64,000 nt of DNA from Sulfitobacter sp. W027 (GTDB lineage: Bacteria; Pseudomonadota; Alphaproteobacteria; Rhodobacterales; Rhodobacteraceae). The stretch spans positions 621,501-685,500 of the forward strand of contig NZ_CP083564.1 of NCBI RefSeq assembly GCF_025143985.1, given 5' to 3'. The translations under genes and the position numbers were made by a program. The notes under the pieces were generated by a model. That model did no database searches and was not told the DNA's origin. It saw nothing but the letters and a program-made list of their open reading frames with translations. Shown in pieces: positions 16,906-26,699 of the stretch (within the stretch, counting starts at the first letter, position 1; each line of letters begins with the position of its first letter).

Positions 16906-18774
16906 ATGACCACGCCCAACGACAGCCCACCGCCTCAAGGCCGCAAGGTGATTCAGGCCTATCTGAAGTCGCTCGATTCGTCGCCGGGCGTCTATCGGAT
17001 GCTCGATGCGGAAAGCCGTGTGCTCTATGTCGGCAAAGCGCGGAACCTGCGGGCGCGAGTGTCGTCTTATGCGCGGCCCACAGGACATTCGGGGCGCATC
17101 TCACGGATGATCGCCAATACCGCTTCGATGATGTTCCTGACCACGAAGACGGAAACCGAGGCGCTGCTGCTTGAACAAAACCTGATTAAACAGCTCAAGC
17201 CCAAGTTCAACGTGCTGCTGCGCGACGACAAGAGCTTTCCCAATATCCTTGTCACAGCCGATCACGACTACCCACAGATCAAGAAACACCGTGGCGCGAA
17301 AAAGGAAAAGGGCAGCTACTACGGCCCCTTCGCCAGCGCGGGTGCGGTGAACCGCACGCTGAACCAGTTGCAGCGGGTGTTCCTGTTGCGTGATTGCTCT
17401 AACTCAATGTTCGACAGCCGCACGCGGCCCTGCTTGCAGCACCAAATCAAACGCTGCTCTGCTCCTTGCGTCGGCAAGATCTCGGCCGAGGAATACCGCC
17501 AGACCGTCCGCGATGCGGAGCGGTTTCTGAGTGGCAAATCGACTGAAATTCAGGGGCGTCTGGCGCGGGACATGGCCGAAGCATCAGAGGCGATGGAGTT
17601 TGAACGCGCCGCGGCCCTGCGCGATCGGATCAAGGCGCTGACGCAGGTTCAGACGGCGCAAGGCATCAACCCGCAAGGGGTGAATGAGGCCGACATCATC
17701 GCGCTGCATATGGAAGGCGGACAGGCCTGCGTGCAGGTCTTCTTCATCCGCGCCAATCAGAACTGGGGCAACCGCGATTACTATCCGCGCGTCGGGGCCG
17801 ATGTGGATGCCGCTGAAGTCTTGGAGGCTTTCATCGGCCAGTTCTACGACACCCGCGAGCCGCCGCGCCAGTTGATCCTGAGCAACGAGATCGAAAACCC
17901 CGATCTGATGGCCGAGGCGCTGAGTGGCAAGATCGGTCGCAAGGTCGAACTGCTGGTGCCGCAACGAGGCGAGAAGGCAGAGTTGGTCGATGGTGCGCTG
18001 CGCAACGCGCGTGAAAGTCTCGCCCGAAAGATGGCCGAGACAGCGACCCAGACAAAGTTGCTGCAAGGGCTGGCCGATGCCTTTGATTTACCGGTGCCGC
18101 CTGAGCGGATCGAGGTTTACGACAACTCGCACATCCAAGGCACCAATGCCGTTGGCGCGATGATTGTCGCGGGCCCCGAGGGTATGATGAAAAACCAGTA
18201 CCGCAAGTTCAACATCCGTGGTGATGACCTGACCCCGGGCGATGACTTTGGCATGATGAAAGAGGTGCTCCACCGCCGCTTCAAACGGCTCATCAAAGAA
18301 GACCCGGACCGGAGCCGGGGCCTTTGGCCTGACCTGCTGCTGATCGACGGCGGCGCGGGGCAGGTGAGCGCCGTGGCCTCCATCATGGCGCAGCATGGGG
18401 TTGAGGATATTCCGATGGTCGGCGTGGCCAAAGGTATCGACCGTGACGCGGGTAAAGAGGAGTTCCACCGCGTCGGCAAGCGGGTCATGGCACTGCGGCA
18501 CAATGATCCGGTACTTTATTTCGTGCAGCGTCTGCGCGATGAAGCGCACCGTTTCGCCATCGGCACTCACCGCGCGAAACGCGCCAAGGGGGTCAGCGCC
18601 ACGCCGCTCGATGATGTGCCGGGCGTCGGGGCCGCGCGCAAACGCGCCCTTTTGGCGCATTTCGGCTCGGCCAAGGCCGTGGGCCGCGCGAACCTCAGCG
18701 ATCTTAAGGCCGTCGATGGCGTGTCGGATGCGCTGGCAGAGACAATTTACGGTTATTTCCATGAGAAGGGCTAG
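16906..18774 (+). CDS. uvrC: excinuclease ABC subunit C
   Basis: Nucleotide-excision-repair endonuclease (622 residues) that makes both incisions around a UvrB-marked lesion. GIY-YIG domain at about 25-105 (SPGVYRML...[13 protein letters not shown]), UVR motif near 215-250 ([18 protein letters not shown]), RNase H-like endonuclease domain (about 390-545, with [11 protein letters not shown] and LLIDGGAGQ) and C-terminal helix-hairpin-helix (about 560-618). Full length for the family. No LexA-type box was recognised upstream. The ribosome site is weak. Confidence 0.97.
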   Translation: MTTPNDSPPPQGRKVIQAYLKSLDSSPGVYRMLDAESRVLYVGKARNLRARVSSYARPTGHSGRISRMIANTASMMFLTTKTETEALLLEQNLIKQLKPKFNVLLRDDKSFPNILVTADHDYPQIKKHRGAKKEKGSYYGPFASAGAVNRTLNQLQRVFLLRDCSNSMFDSRTRPCLQHQIKRCSAPCVGKISAEEYRQTVRDAERFLSGKSTEIQGRLARDMAEASEAMEFERAAALRDRIKALTQVQTAQGINPQGVNEADIIALHMEGGQACVQVFFIRANQNWGNRDYYPRVGADVDAAEVLEAFIGQFYDTREPPRQLILSNEIENPDLMAEALSGKIGRKVELLVPQRGEKAELVDGALRNARESLARKMAETATQTKLLQGLADAFDLPVPPERIEVYDNSHIQGTNAVGAMIVAGPEGMMKNQYRKFNIRGDDLTPGDDFGMMKEVLHRRFKRLIKEDPDRSRGLWPDLLLIDGGAGQVSAVASIMAQHGVEDIPMVGVAKGIDRDAGKEEFHRVGKRVMALRHNDPVLYFVQRLRDEAHRFAIGTHRAKRAKGVSATPLDDVPGVGAARKRALLAHFGSAKAVGRANLSDLKAVDGVSDALAETIYGYFHEKG

Positions 18775-18852
18775 CGACGCGCCAACCGAAGGGCAGACCG
18801 CTGGCGCGGTTTCGTCCTTTCAGCCGGGAAAGGCGCAGGATAGGATGATGTC

Positions 18853-19518
18853 ATGAAATGGAATTTGCCCAATATCCTGACCCTGCTTCGGCTGGTCGCG
18901 GCCCCCGGTGTGGCGGTCATGTTTCTCTATTTTACACGTCCCTATGCCGATTGGTTCGCATTGGTGCTGTTTGTAGGGGCGGCGGTGACGGATTGGTTTG
19001 ACGGCTACCTCGCCCGCGCTTGGGGGCAAGAGACCAAGCTGGGCGCCATGCTTGACCCGATTGCCGACAAGGCGATGGTCGTGATCGCGCTGATGGTAAT
19101 CGTGGCCTTCTCCAGTTGGTCGCCGTGGCTTGTCCTGCCTGCAACGCTGATCCTGTTTCGCGAAGTCTTCGTTTCGGGCTTGCGGGAATATCTAGGCGAT
19201 GTTGCGGGGACGCTGAAGGTCACCCAACTGGCCAAATGGAAAACGACGCTACAGATGATTGCCATCGCGGTGCTGTTCTCACAAGGCGTGTTTGAACATT
19301 ACCTCGGGATGAGCGTCTTTGGCATGGACCAGCAAATGATCGAAGCGATCCTGGATGGTGAGGTTGAAGATACTCTGGGGCTGGGCTGGAAACTTGCCGG
19401 AATGGAATGGGCCGGGCTGTTGGGGCTGGTCCTGCTGTGGATCGCAGCGGTGCTGACCGCCATTACCGGCTTTGACTACCTGCGCAAGGCGCTGCCACAT
19501 TTGAAGGAGCCACGCTGA
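18853..19518 (+). CDS. pgsA: CDP-diacylglycerol--glycerol-3-phosphate 3-phosphatidyltransferase
   Basis: Commits CDP-diacylglycerol to phosphatidylglycerol synthesis in the inner membrane. The CDP-alcohol phosphatidyltransferase motif D-G-x2-A-R-x8-G-x3-D-x3-D appears as DGYLAR...LGAMLDPIADK near residues 54-77. 221 residues with several membrane helices. A hydrophilic insert near 150-180 lies between the last helices. The gene starts 78 bases after uvrC and overlaps moaD by one base, the usual alphaproteobacterial order. Confidence 0.95.
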   Translation: MKWNLPNILTLLRLVAAPGVAVMFLYFTRPYADWFALVLFVGAAVTDWFDGYLARAWGQETKLGAMLDPIADKAMVVIALMVIVAFSSWSPWLVLPATLILFREVFVSGLREYLGDVAGTLKVTQLAKWKTTLQMIAIAVLFSQGVFEHYLGMSVFGMDQQMIEAILDGEVEDTLGLGWKLAGMEWAGLLGLVLLWIAAVLTAITGFDYLRKALPHLKEPR

Positions 19519-19763
19519 TGGATGTTCTGTATTTCGCTTGGGTCCGCGAGCGGATCGGCCTGCCCCGCGAACGGGTGGAAAGCACCGCCGCGACCGTGGC
19601 CGAATTGGTCGAAGAATTGCGCGGCCGAGAAGAGCGCTACGCTTTGGCGTTCTCTGACCTCTCTGCATTGCGCGTGGCCGTAGATCAGGAATTGACCGAT
19701 TTCGACGCCCCGCTCCAAGGCGCGCGCGAAGTGGCCTTTTTCCCACCGATGACCGGGGGCTGA
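19518..19763 (+). CDS. moaD: molybdopterin synthase sulfur-carrier subunit
   Basis: Ubiquitin-like small subunit (81 residues) that donates sulfur as a C-terminal thiocarboxylate; the required Gly-Gly C-terminus is present (MTGG). It acts with MoaE to convert precursor Z into molybdopterin. It overlaps the pgsA stop and is followed after three bases by moaE. Confidence 0.95.
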   Translation: MDVLYFAWVRERIGLPRERVESTAATVAELVEELRGREERYALAFSDLSALRVAVDQELTDFDAPLQGAREVAFFPPMTGG

Positions 19764-19766
19764 CCG

Positions 19767-20210
19767 ATGCGGGTTCTGGTGCAGGAAGCGCCCTTTGATC
19801 TGGCCGAGGAGGCCGCGCGTTTTGCCAAGGGCGAGGGGGCCAGCGGGGCGATTGTGACCTTCACCGGCGTCGTGCGCGACAATGATGCAGGTACGCTGAG
19901 CGCGATGGAGATCGAACATTACCCCGGCATGACCGAAAAGGCCCTGCGCGAGATTGCTGAGCAGGCGGTCGCGCGGTTCGATTTGCAAGATGCGCTGGTG
20001 ATCCACCGCTATGGGCGGCTGGCCCCGGGTGAGCAGATTATGATGGTCGCCAGCGCCGCGCGGCATCGCCGCCATGCTTTCGAGGCGGCGGAATTCCTGA
20101 TGGACTACCTCAAATCCCGCGCGCCGTTCTGGAAGCGTGAGATCACGGCAGAGGGTGAGGCTTGGGTCGCCGCAAAAGACGAGGATGAGGCCGCGCTAGA
20201 GCGCTGGTAA
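19767..20210 (+). CDS. moaE: molybdopterin synthase catalytic subunit
   Basis: Large subunit of molybdopterin synthase (147 residues). Conserved elements are FTGVVRDND near 30-38, LEIEHYPGM-like MEIEHYPGM, and the C-terminal KSRAPFWKRE bearing active-site lysines near 114-122. It pairs with the adjacent moaD. moaA and moaC are not in this window. Confidence 0.96.
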   Translation: MRVLVQEAPFDLAEEAARFAKGEGASGAIVTFTGVVRDNDAGTLSAMEIEHYPGMTEKALREIAEQAVARFDLQDALVIHRYGRLAPGEQIMMVASAARHRRHAFEAAEFLMDYLKSRAPFWKREITAEGEAWVAAKDEDEAALERW

Positions 20211-20219
20211 GCGATCGCT

Positions 20220-20615
20220 TTAGGCGAAGCGCCCGCCTTTTTCTATGACTTCGATCTGATAGCCATCGGGGTCCGCCACAAAGAAGAACTTTGCCACAGT
20301 CTCCCCCGCAGGGCGAAAATCAACGATGTCACGCGGGGCGGCACCGGCTTTGATCGCGGTGTCGCGGGCGGCCTCAAGGTCTTCGACCACAAAGGCCAGA
20401 TGGCCATAGCCATCGCCCAAGTCATAGGGCGTGTCGCGGTCCTTGTTGACCGTCAGCTCCAGCTCGAAATCGCCCGCAGCATCGCGCAAGTAGATCAGGG
20501 TGAAGCTGTCGAAATCCAGCCTGTCGGCGATTCTAAGGCCAAACACGTCTTCGTAGAATTTCACTGATGCCGCCTCATCAAGGACGCGGATCATGGAATG
20601 GGCAAGTTTGGCCAT
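20220..20615 (-). CDS. glyoxalase I-type VOC protein
   Basis: Vicinal-oxygen-chelate protein of 131 residues with possible metal ligands His6, Glu53, His72 and Glu122, spaced like H5/E56/H74/E122 of E. coli GloA. Lactoylglutathione lyase (methylglyoxal detoxification with glutathione) is therefore the best assignment, consistent with gshA nearby. It is convergent with moaE with only nine bases between, and 24 bases downstream of the coiled-coil membrane protein. Confidence 0.82.
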   Translation of the reverse strand: MAKLAHSMIRVLDEAASVKFYEDVFGLRIADRLDFDSFTLIYLRDAAGDFELELTVNKDRDTPYDLGDGYGHLAFVVEDLEAARDTAIKAGAAPRDIVDFRPAGETVAKFFFVADPDGYQIEVIEKGGRFA

Positions 20616-20639
20616 GGGACCCTCCGGCAGGGCGTGTGG

Positions 20640-20963
20640 TTAGGCTTTCTGACGCTCGATATAGGCGCGCATCTCTTCGGCCTCGTGGCGGGCGTCGCGC
20701 AGGCCGTCCATCGCGGCACGCAGCTCTGCCTCAGTCTGGGCAAGCTGGTTGGTCAGTTCGGCTTCGCGCTGTTGCAGATAGGTGATCGCCTGATCGCGGG
20801 TCTCCTCGGCCTCGTGCAGCTCTTGGCTCATCCGGTCAAGCTGGGCCACATCATCGGCGGCCACACGGGTGAAGCGGTTCAGCAGCCAGTTGGCGAACCA
20901 TCCCATGCAGAAGGCCACGAAAAGAATGATGGCTGTTGCCAGGACAAACTCAGTTCTGCTCAT
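20640..20963 (-). CDS. small membrane-anchored coiled-coil protein
   Basis: A 107-residue protein with one N-terminal membrane helix (about 6-28), followed by an almost uninterrupted heptad-rich, Glu/Arg/Ala-rich helix (about 35-105). No enzyme motif. Its ATG lies inside the end of the OmpA-like gene (14-base overlap), so the two are co-translated and may work together at the envelope. A GTG one codon upstream is also possible. Function unknown. Confidence 0.75.
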   Translation of the reverse strand: MSRTEFVLATAIILFVAFCMGWFANWLLNRFTRVAADDVAQLDRMSQELHEAEETRDQAITYLQQREAELTNQLAQTEAELRAAMDGLRDARHEAEEMRAYIERQKA

Positions 20964-22875
20964 CACCGCTGCCTTCTTCGGTTTCGTCGGATTCCCCGAT
21001 CTCTTCTGCCGTGGTATCGCCCGTTTCTTCAGCAGATTCCAGCGCTGTTTCGTCTTCGGGGGTCTCAGCCTCGGGCCGGATCAGGCGGAATTCGATGCGG
21101 CGGTTGGCTTCGCGGCCCTCTTCGGTCTGGTTATCGGCGATGGGATTTTCCTCACCATAGCCTTTGGCTACGAAGGAAGAAGTCAGAACCCGGCGGGCGC
21201 GCAGTTCGTTTAGAACCGATTCCGCGCGGCTTTGCGAGAGTGACTGGTTCATCGATCCGCGGCCTTGACTGTCGGTGTAGCCTTGGATCTCCAGCGGAAT
21301 GTCCCCGCAATGTTTCAGAACTTCGGCGATGTCATCCATCGTACCAAGTGCCGAGGCGTCAATCGTGGCGTTGCCCGGTTCAAAGGTAATCTTGCCGATC
21401 TTGAGGATTTCGCGGATCTCGGCTTCGCACTCCTCGGGGGTCGGCAGCCCGGCGATGGGATCGAGTTTTTCTTTATAGGTGATGTCGATGCTGTAATCGG
21501 CGCTTTCGCCCAGCTTGTCGGCCAGAAGGGAGGCAACGGTGGTGTTCGCCTCTTTGCTACCGGTGTCGCCGATCACTTCAAGCCGGTCGGGGGTGACCGT
21601 GACAGAGCCATTGGCGAGCGAGGCCATCGCCTCAAGCCCGGTCAAAACGCGGGTGGCCCAATCGGCGGGCAGGGTCTCATCCAGACGGGCGGCGGTGTAG
21701 ACATTGGCCGACCCGAAATGCGATTTCGCATAGCTGTCCGCCAGATCGCGCAGCCCTTCGCTGGTAAGCCGTCCACGGAGTTGCACTTGCCCCTCGGGGG
21801 ACAGGGTCGCGGTGAATTCAGGCGGGCCAGCGTCGGGGTCTTCGACCTTGGGCAATCTTGCGGTCAGGGCGAAAACGTCCGGAAGGGCATTTTCCAGCTC
21901 TCCCACCACGCGGTCGAAACTATCGGAATCGGTGCCCGGCGCCGCGAGCAAGGTGATGTCTGCGTCCGCGAAAGAGATGGAGCCTTGGCCCACACGGCTC
22001 AGCGCATCGATCGCCAGCGCCACGGCGCGGCCCCAGTTCGGGCTGGGCACACCCAGACCGATGGTGCAATTGGCGCTCTCAGGCGCGCCAGCGGCGATGC
22101 CCGCTTTGAGGATGCGGTTGGCGGCAGCATCGCTATCGGCAGAACAGGCATCGAAACGCGCGCCTTCTTCGTCGATCTCAAACCGCAAAGTGAAAGGCGT
22201 GATCACCGGGCGCGGTGCGGCGATGTCGAGACGCAGACGCAGGCTGGGTGGGGCCGCGCGCTGCAACTTGCGCTCCATCTGTGCTTTGGCGGCGGCGCTG
22301 TCGGCGATGGCGGTTATCGTCACGCGGCCTGCATCGACGGAAGCTTTGGCGCGGGGCAGGTCCGCCATGGCACGTACAGCAAAGTTCAATGCGTCTTCCC
22401 AGCCATCAGGTGCAGGATAGTCTGCGGATTCCAACAGATCGGTCACCGTGGCCTCACCCGCCATGTCGCCAAAGGCTTCGATCACCGCGTCGCGGTCGGT
22501 GCTGGTGGGGATCAGGCCGATGATCGAAATGCCCGCATCGTTGCGCAGCACTTCGGCAGAGAAACGCGGCGGGGCGATTCCGGATTGGGCTTCAACCTCC
22601 ATCTCGTCGATCACACGGGCGGCGTCGACCACGGTTCCAGCAGTTGAGAGGGCGCGGAAGCGGACCGCTTCGGTCGGCGCGATCCCGGCGAGGGTGACCT
22701 GCAAACCGTCGGCCTGCACCTCGGCCCATGTCATGCCCTGATCGTCCAGCGCGTCACGCACACCGATTTCGGAAGTATCCTCGATCAGTTGCACCGAAAA
22801 GCTTGCCGCCACTAAAGAGACCACCGCTGCGGCTGCAAAGGTCAGGGCGATCATGAAAATGGCGGAGAGGCGCAT
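20950..22875 (-). CDS. BON-like and OmpA-domain envelope protein
   Basis: A 641-residue protein: membrane anchor near residues 4-28, several repeated BON-like segments of about 70-80 residues through 35-470, then an OmpA-type peptidoglycan-binding domain near 480-605 (GYTDSQGRGSMNQSLSQSRA and NRRIEFRLI). A very acidic Glu/Asp/Thr tail closes it. It presumably spans from inner membrane to peptidoglycan. I chose the ATG at 22875 because AGAAGG lies six bases upstream; a TTG at 22902 is less likely. Cysteines in the C-terminal part (EECEAEI, KHCGDIP) may pair. No named family assigned. Confidence 0.82.
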   Translation of the reverse strand: MRLSAIFMIALTFAAAAVVSLVAASFSVQLIEDTSEIGVRDALDDQGMTWAEVQADGLQVTLAGIAPTEAVRFRALSTAGTVVDAARVIDEMEVEAQSGIAPPRFSAEVLRNDAGISIIGLIPTSTDRDAVIEAFGDMAGEATVTDLLESADYPAPDGWEDALNFAVRAMADLPRAKASVDAGRVTITAIADSAAAKAQMERKLQRAAPPSLRLRLDIAAPRPVITPFTLRFEIDEEGARFDACSADSDAAANRILKAGIAAGAPESANCTIGLGVPSPNWGRAVALAIDALSRVGQGSISFADADITLLAAPGTDSDSFDRVVGELENALPDVFALTARLPKVEDPDAGPPEFTATLSPEGQVQLRGRLTSEGLRDLADSYAKSHFGSANVYTAARLDETLPADWATRVLTGLEAMASLANGSVTVTPDRLEVIGDTGSKEANTTVASLLADKLGESADYSIDITYKEKLDPIAGLPTPEECEAEIREILKIGKITFEPGNATIDASALGTMDDIAEVLKHCGDIPLEIQGYTDSQGRGSMNQSLSQSRAESVLNELRARRVLTSSFVAKGYGEENPIADNQTEEGREANRRIEFRLIRPEAETPEDETALESAEETGDTTAEEIGESDETEEGSGDEQN

Positions 22876-22934
22876 GGGCGGCCTTCTGGTTGTTAAGCTC
22901 AAGACTTGATACGCGCGTCCTGCCGGGGGTGCAA

Positions 22935-23909
22935 TCAGGCCAGAAGACTTGCTGCGAAAAACAACAGCGGGATCATGCCGGTATCACGGTTAGCGCGAAA
23001 GAGCTGCAAAAGCTTGGCGTTGTCCTTCGTATCCAGCCCCCGAAGCTGCCACGCCATATGCCAGCCCATCGCCCAAGGCCCGCCGAGGGCAATCGCCAGC
23101 GCCAGCACCGAAGCCTGCGGCAACCCGGCATAGATCACCGCGATCCCCATCAGCCCCACGGTCGCCATTAAGAAGCGTCGCAGCCATTGGCCCGAATTCT
23201 CACCAAAAAGCCGCGCGGTGGATTTCACCCCAATCAGCGCGTCATCCTCGGCGTCCTGATGGGCATAGATCGTGTCATAGAACAGCGTCCAAGCGATCCC
23301 TGCGAGGTAGAGCACCACGGCAGGCGCGTGCAGCGTGCCTGCGTGGGCTGTCCAAGCCAGCATCGCGCCCCAGTTGAAGGCCAGCCCCAGAAAGACCTGC
23401 GGCCACCATGTAAAGCGTTTTGCAAAGGGGTAGACCGCCACCGGCAGCAGCGCCAGAACGCCCATGGCGATGGCCGCTTGGTTAAACGTCAGCAGGATCA
23501 GCAGCGCCAGCAGCATCTGCAGCACCATCCACGCCAGCGCCTGTTTCACCGTGACCGCGCCCGAAGGAATAGGCCGCGAGCGGGTGCGCGCGACCTTGCC
23601 GTCGATGTTGCGGTCGGTGATGTCGTTCCACGTACAGCCTGCGCCGCGCATCAGAAACGCGCCGATGCCGCAGCCTGCGAAAATCCACAGATCCTCCCAC
23701 CGTGGCAATTGGTCGAACAGGATCGCAAGGCTCAGCCCCCACCAGCAGGGCAACAACAACAGCCATGTGCCGATGGGCCGATCCGCGCGGCTCAGCCGCA
23801 GATAGGGCCGCAAGGCGCGGGGGGCATGGCGGTCGACCCAATTGTCGGCCACCGCATCGGCAACAGGCGCATCGGGCGTAGCATCTGGCGAAGGCGGCTG
23901 GTTGTGCAT
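22935..23909 (-). CDS. ubiA: 4-hydroxybenzoate polyprenyltransferase
   Basis: Inner-membrane enzyme (324 residues) that prenylates 4-hydroxybenzoate in ubiquinone synthesis. Both aspartate-rich motifs are present: NDITDRNID (about 92-100) and DTIYAHQDAEDD (about 210-221). Multiple helices fit the UbiA fold. I start at the ATG 23909, twelve bases from the divergent rsmE start; the open frame extends further upstream only through rsmE antisense. A polyprenyl synthase (50744-51748) elsewhere in the window would supply its side chain. Confidence 0.94.
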   Translation of the reverse strand: MHNQPPSPDATPDAPVADAVADNWVDRHAPRALRPYLRLSRADRPIGTWLLLLPCWWGLSLAILFDQLPRWEDLWIFAGCGIGAFLMRGAGCTWNDITDRNIDGKVARTRSRPIPSGAVTVKQALAWMVLQMLLALLILLTFNQAAIAMGVLALLPVAVYPFAKRFTWWPQVFLGLAFNWGAMLAWTAHAGTLHAPAVVLYLAGIAWTLFYDTIYAHQDAEDDALIGVKSTARLFGENSGQWLRRFLMATVGLMGIAVIYAGLPQASVLALAIALGGPWAMGWHMAWQLRGLDTKDNAKLLQLFRANRDTGMIPLLFFAASLLA

Positions 23910-23921
23910 ATATCTGGCCCT

Positions 23922-24641
23922 ATGAACGCAAAAATCAGATTGTATGTAGATCAGCCCTTGGGGCAGGGGCAAACGGTTCCTTTGGCGCGTGAGCAGGCGC
24001 ATTACCTCTTTGGGGTGATGCGGCTCTCGGTCGGGGCCGGGGTGCTTTTGTTCAACGGGCGCGATGGCGAATGGCTGGCGGAGGTCACCGAGGCGGGCAA
24101 ACGCGGCGGGGTGCTGATCTGTGTTGAGCAGACCCGCCCCTTGCAGATGCCGCCTGACCTGTGGCTGCTCTTTGCCCCTATCAAAAAGACACGCACCGAC
24201 TTTATTGTTGAAAAAGCCGCCGAGATGGGTGCGTCCCGCATTATGCCAGTGATGACAGAGTTTACCAACGCAGGCCGCGTGCAGCAGTCCCGTCTTCAAG
24301 CCCATGCGGTCGAGGCGGCAGAGCAATGCGGCGGCACCTATGTGCCGGAAGTGGCCGAGGCCGAGAAGCTGGGGCGGCTGCTGGACCAGTGGGACAGCAC
24401 CCGGCAGATCATGTTCTGCGATGAGGCTCTGGTCGGAGAGAGCGGCGCGCTGCCTGTAGGCGCGCAGGGGCCTTGGGCCATCCTGATTGGCCCCGAAGGC
24501 GGCTTTTCCGAGAGCGAACGCAAACGGCTCCACTCATTCGATCACGCTCATGCCGTCACGCTAGGCCCGCGCATCCTGCGTGCCGATACGGCGGCGGTGG
24601 CTGCGATGACCATGTGGCAGCAGGCTTTGGGAGACTGGTGA
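23922..24641 (+). CDS. rsmE: 16S rRNA (uracil-1498-N3)-methyltransferase
   Basis: SPOUT-fold RNA methyltransferase of 239 residues: N-terminal PUA-like domain (1-70), and a C-terminal knot with IGPEGGFSESE near 190-200 and LGPRILRADTAA near 213-225, which bind S-adenosylmethionine. It is divergent from ubiA with 12 bases between the starts, so the promoters must overlap the opposing coding regions. Confidence 0.95.
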   Translation: MNAKIRLYVDQPLGQGQTVPLAREQAHYLFGVMRLSVGAGVLLFNGRDGEWLAEVTEAGKRGGVLICVEQTRPLQMPPDLWLLFAPIKKTRTDFIVEKAAEMGASRIMPVMTEFTNAGRVQQSRLQAHAVEAAEQCGGTYVPEVAEAEKLGRLLDQWDSTRQIMFCDEALVGESGALPVGAQGPWAILIGPEGGFSESERKRLHSFDHAHAVTLGPRILRADTAAVAAMTMWQQALGDW

Positions 24642-24657
24642 TGCAAAGGATGGCCCA

Positions 24658-25188
24658 ATGAGTTTTCTGCGCCAAGGGGCCCGCGACCAGCTTTGGCGTT
24701 GGCGCGAAGCGATTGTCGGCAGCGTGCTGATGCTCTTGGGCCTCTGGCTGGTGGCCGGGCCGGGGTTTTTACTCGCGGTGCCGGGCTATGCGGCGCTTGC
24801 TGGGGGCGCGGCGCTGATCTGGCTTGGCGTGCAACGTGCCCGCTTTCGCGGTGAAGGTGACGGGGCGGGGGCCGTTCAGGTCGTCGAGGGGCAGATTACC
24901 TATTTCGGCCCGCTGACCGGGGGCACGGTTTCTCTGCGCGAACTGCAACGGCTGAGCCTCGACCGGCAGATGTTTCCAGCCCATTGGCGGCTTGAGCCGC
25001 GCGACGATGAGACGCCCCTGTTGATCCCGGTGAATGCTGCCGGATCCGAGGCGCTGTTTGACGCTTTTGCCGCCCTGCCGGGGCTGCGCACCGAGAGGAT
25101 GCTCTTTGAGTTGCGCAAGACCCGTCATGACGCCGTTGTGATCTGGGAGCGCGCACCCCTGCGCCCGGCGCATGTCTTGCTGCATTGA
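24658..25188 (+). CDS. conserved membrane protein, function unknown
   Basis: 176 residues: two N-terminal membrane helices (about 18-38 and 40-58) joined by a tight turn, then a soluble domain of about 115 residues. It follows rsmE by 16 bases and precedes gshA, so it is probably co-transcribed with rsmE. No catalytic motif recognised. Confidence 0.75.
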   Translation: MSFLRQGARDQLWRWREAIVGSVLMLLGLWLVAGPGFLLAVPGYAALAGGAALIWLGVQRARFRGEGDGAGAVQVVEGQITYFGPLTGGTVSLRELQRLSLDRQMFPAHWRLEPRDDETPLLIPVNAAGSEALFDAFAALPGLRTERMLFELRKTRHDAVVIWERAPLRPAHVLLH

Positions 25189-25284
25189 CAGCCCCGGCAA
25201 TTCCGCCCATCCCTGCAAGACACGACGTCAAGTCGACAATTCAGAAGACACCCAAGACGACCCTTCAAAACGGAGCCCTCGCAT

Positions 25285-26655
25285 ATGTCCATTCCTCAAT
25301 CCGGCGGCGGCCCGATCGAACATCATGACCAAATGGCGCAGTATCTGGCCGACGGCTGCAAGCCAAAAGAAGATTGGCGCATCGGCACAGAACACGAGAA
25401 ATTCGGCTATTGCACCGATACCCTCAAGCCGTTGCCCTATGAGGGCGACCGCTCAATCCAGGTGATGCTGGAAGGGCTGCGCGACCGCCACGGCTGGGCG
25501 CCGGTCGAGGAGGGTGGCAAGCTTATCGGGCTGGAAAAAGAGGGTGCCAACATCAGTCTTGAGCCGGGCGGCCAGTTGGAGCTGTCAGGCGCGCCGGTCG
25601 AGACCATCCATGAGACATGTGATGAGGTGAACACCCATCTGCGCGAAGTGAAAGACGTGGCCGACGAGATCGGCGTGGGCTTTATCGGTCTAGGGGCAGC
25701 ACCCGAATGGTCGCATGAGCAAATGGATTTGATGCCCAAGGGCCGCTACAAGTTGATGGACGGCTATATGCAAAAGGTCGGCACCATGGGTACCACCATG
25801 ATGCGCCGCACTTGTACGGTTCAGGTGAACCTAGATTTCGCCACCGAGGCCGACATGGTGCAAAAGATGCGCGTGGCCGTGGCGATGCAGCCCATCGCCA
25901 ACGCGCTATTCGCAAATTCACCCTTCCTTGATGGCAAGCCCAATGGTGTGAAATCCACCCGCGGGCTGGTGTGGCGCAATCTGGATGATGCCCGCACCGG
26001 GATGGTGCCTTTCGTCTTTGATGAAAGTTTCGGGTTCGAGGCTTGGGTGCAATATGCGCTCGATGTGCCGATGTATTTTGTCTACCGCGACGGTAAATAT
26101 ATCGACGCGCTTGGCCAGTCTTTCCGCGATTTCCTGAAAGGCGAACTGCCTGCGCTGCCCGGCGAAAAGCCAACGCTCAGCGATTGGGCCGATCATCTGA
26201 CGACCCTTTTCCCCGAGGCGCGGGTAAAGAAGTTCATCGAGATGCGCGGGGCCGATGGTGGCCCTTGGCGGCGTCTTTGCGCGCTGCCCGCCTTCTGGGT
26301 AGGGCTGATGTATGACCAATCCGCGCTGGATGGCGCTTGGGATTTGGTCAAGGACTGGGATGCAGAGACGCGGGAAGAACTGCGCGTCGCCGCCTCGACC
26401 CATGGCCTTCAGGCCGAGGTTGGCGGGCTCAAGATGCATGATCTTGCGCGCGAGGCGGTGGCCCTGTCAGAGGCCGGTTTGAAATCCCGCGCGCGTCCCG
26501 GTGCCGGTGGTCTTGTGCCGGATGAAACGCATTTCCTCAACGCCCTGCGCGACAGTATCGAGACAGGCCGCGTGCCTGCAGATGATCTGCTGGCAGATTA
26601 TCATGGGCCATGGAACGGCGACCTAAGCCGTATCTACGCCGAATATTCCTACTAA
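25285..26655 (+). CDS. gshA: glutamate--cysteine ligase (plant/alphaproteobacterial type)
   Basis: ATP-dependent first step of glutathione synthesis. 456 residues, the length and type shared by plants and alphaproteobacteria. Signature segments are RIGTEHEKFGY (about 32-42), LEKEGANISLEPGGQLELSG (about 83-102) and TCTVQVNLDF. The glutathione link fits the nearby glyoxalase-like and ChaC-like genes. A clear terminator follows. A 96-base gap precedes it. Confidence 0.95.
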   Translation: MSIPQSGGGPIEHHDQMAQYLADGCKPKEDWRIGTEHEKFGYCTDTLKPLPYEGDRSIQVMLEGLRDRHGWAPVEEGGKLIGLEKEGANISLEPGGQLELSGAPVETIHETCDEVNTHLREVKDVADEIGVGFIGLGAAPEWSHEQMDLMPKGRYKLMDGYMQKVGTMGTTMMRRTCTVQVNLDFATEADMVQKMRVAVAMQPIANALFANSPFLDGKPNGVKSTRGLVWRNLDDARTGMVPFVFDESFGFEAWVQYALDVPMYFVYRDGKYIDALGQSFRDFLKGELPALPGEKPTLSDWADHLTTLFPEARVKKFIEMRGADGGPWRRLCALPAFWVGLMYDQSALDGAWDLVKDWDAETREELRVAASTHGLQAEVGGLKMHDLAREAVALSEAGLKSRARPGAGGLVPDETHFLNALRDSIETGRVPADDLLADYHGPWNGDLSRIYAEYSY

Positions 26656-26664
26656 AGCATGAAG

Positions 26665-26699
26665 AGGCTGATGCCGCCTTCGGGGCGGTGTCAGCCTTT
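26665..26699 (+). terminator. rho-independent terminator of gshA
   Basis: AGGCTGATGCCGCC (26665-26678) pairs along all 14 positions, including two G-U wobbles, with GGCGGTGTCAGCCT (26684-26697) around a TTCGG loop, followed by TTTCT. It overlaps the stop codon of the convergent plsY gene. Confidence 0.8.

Noticed and set aside
21265..22647. Long plus-strand frame opposite the OmpA-like gene
   Set aside because: The OmpA signature and signal anchor are on the minus strand; the plus-strand product is a Gly/Arg-rich shadow.
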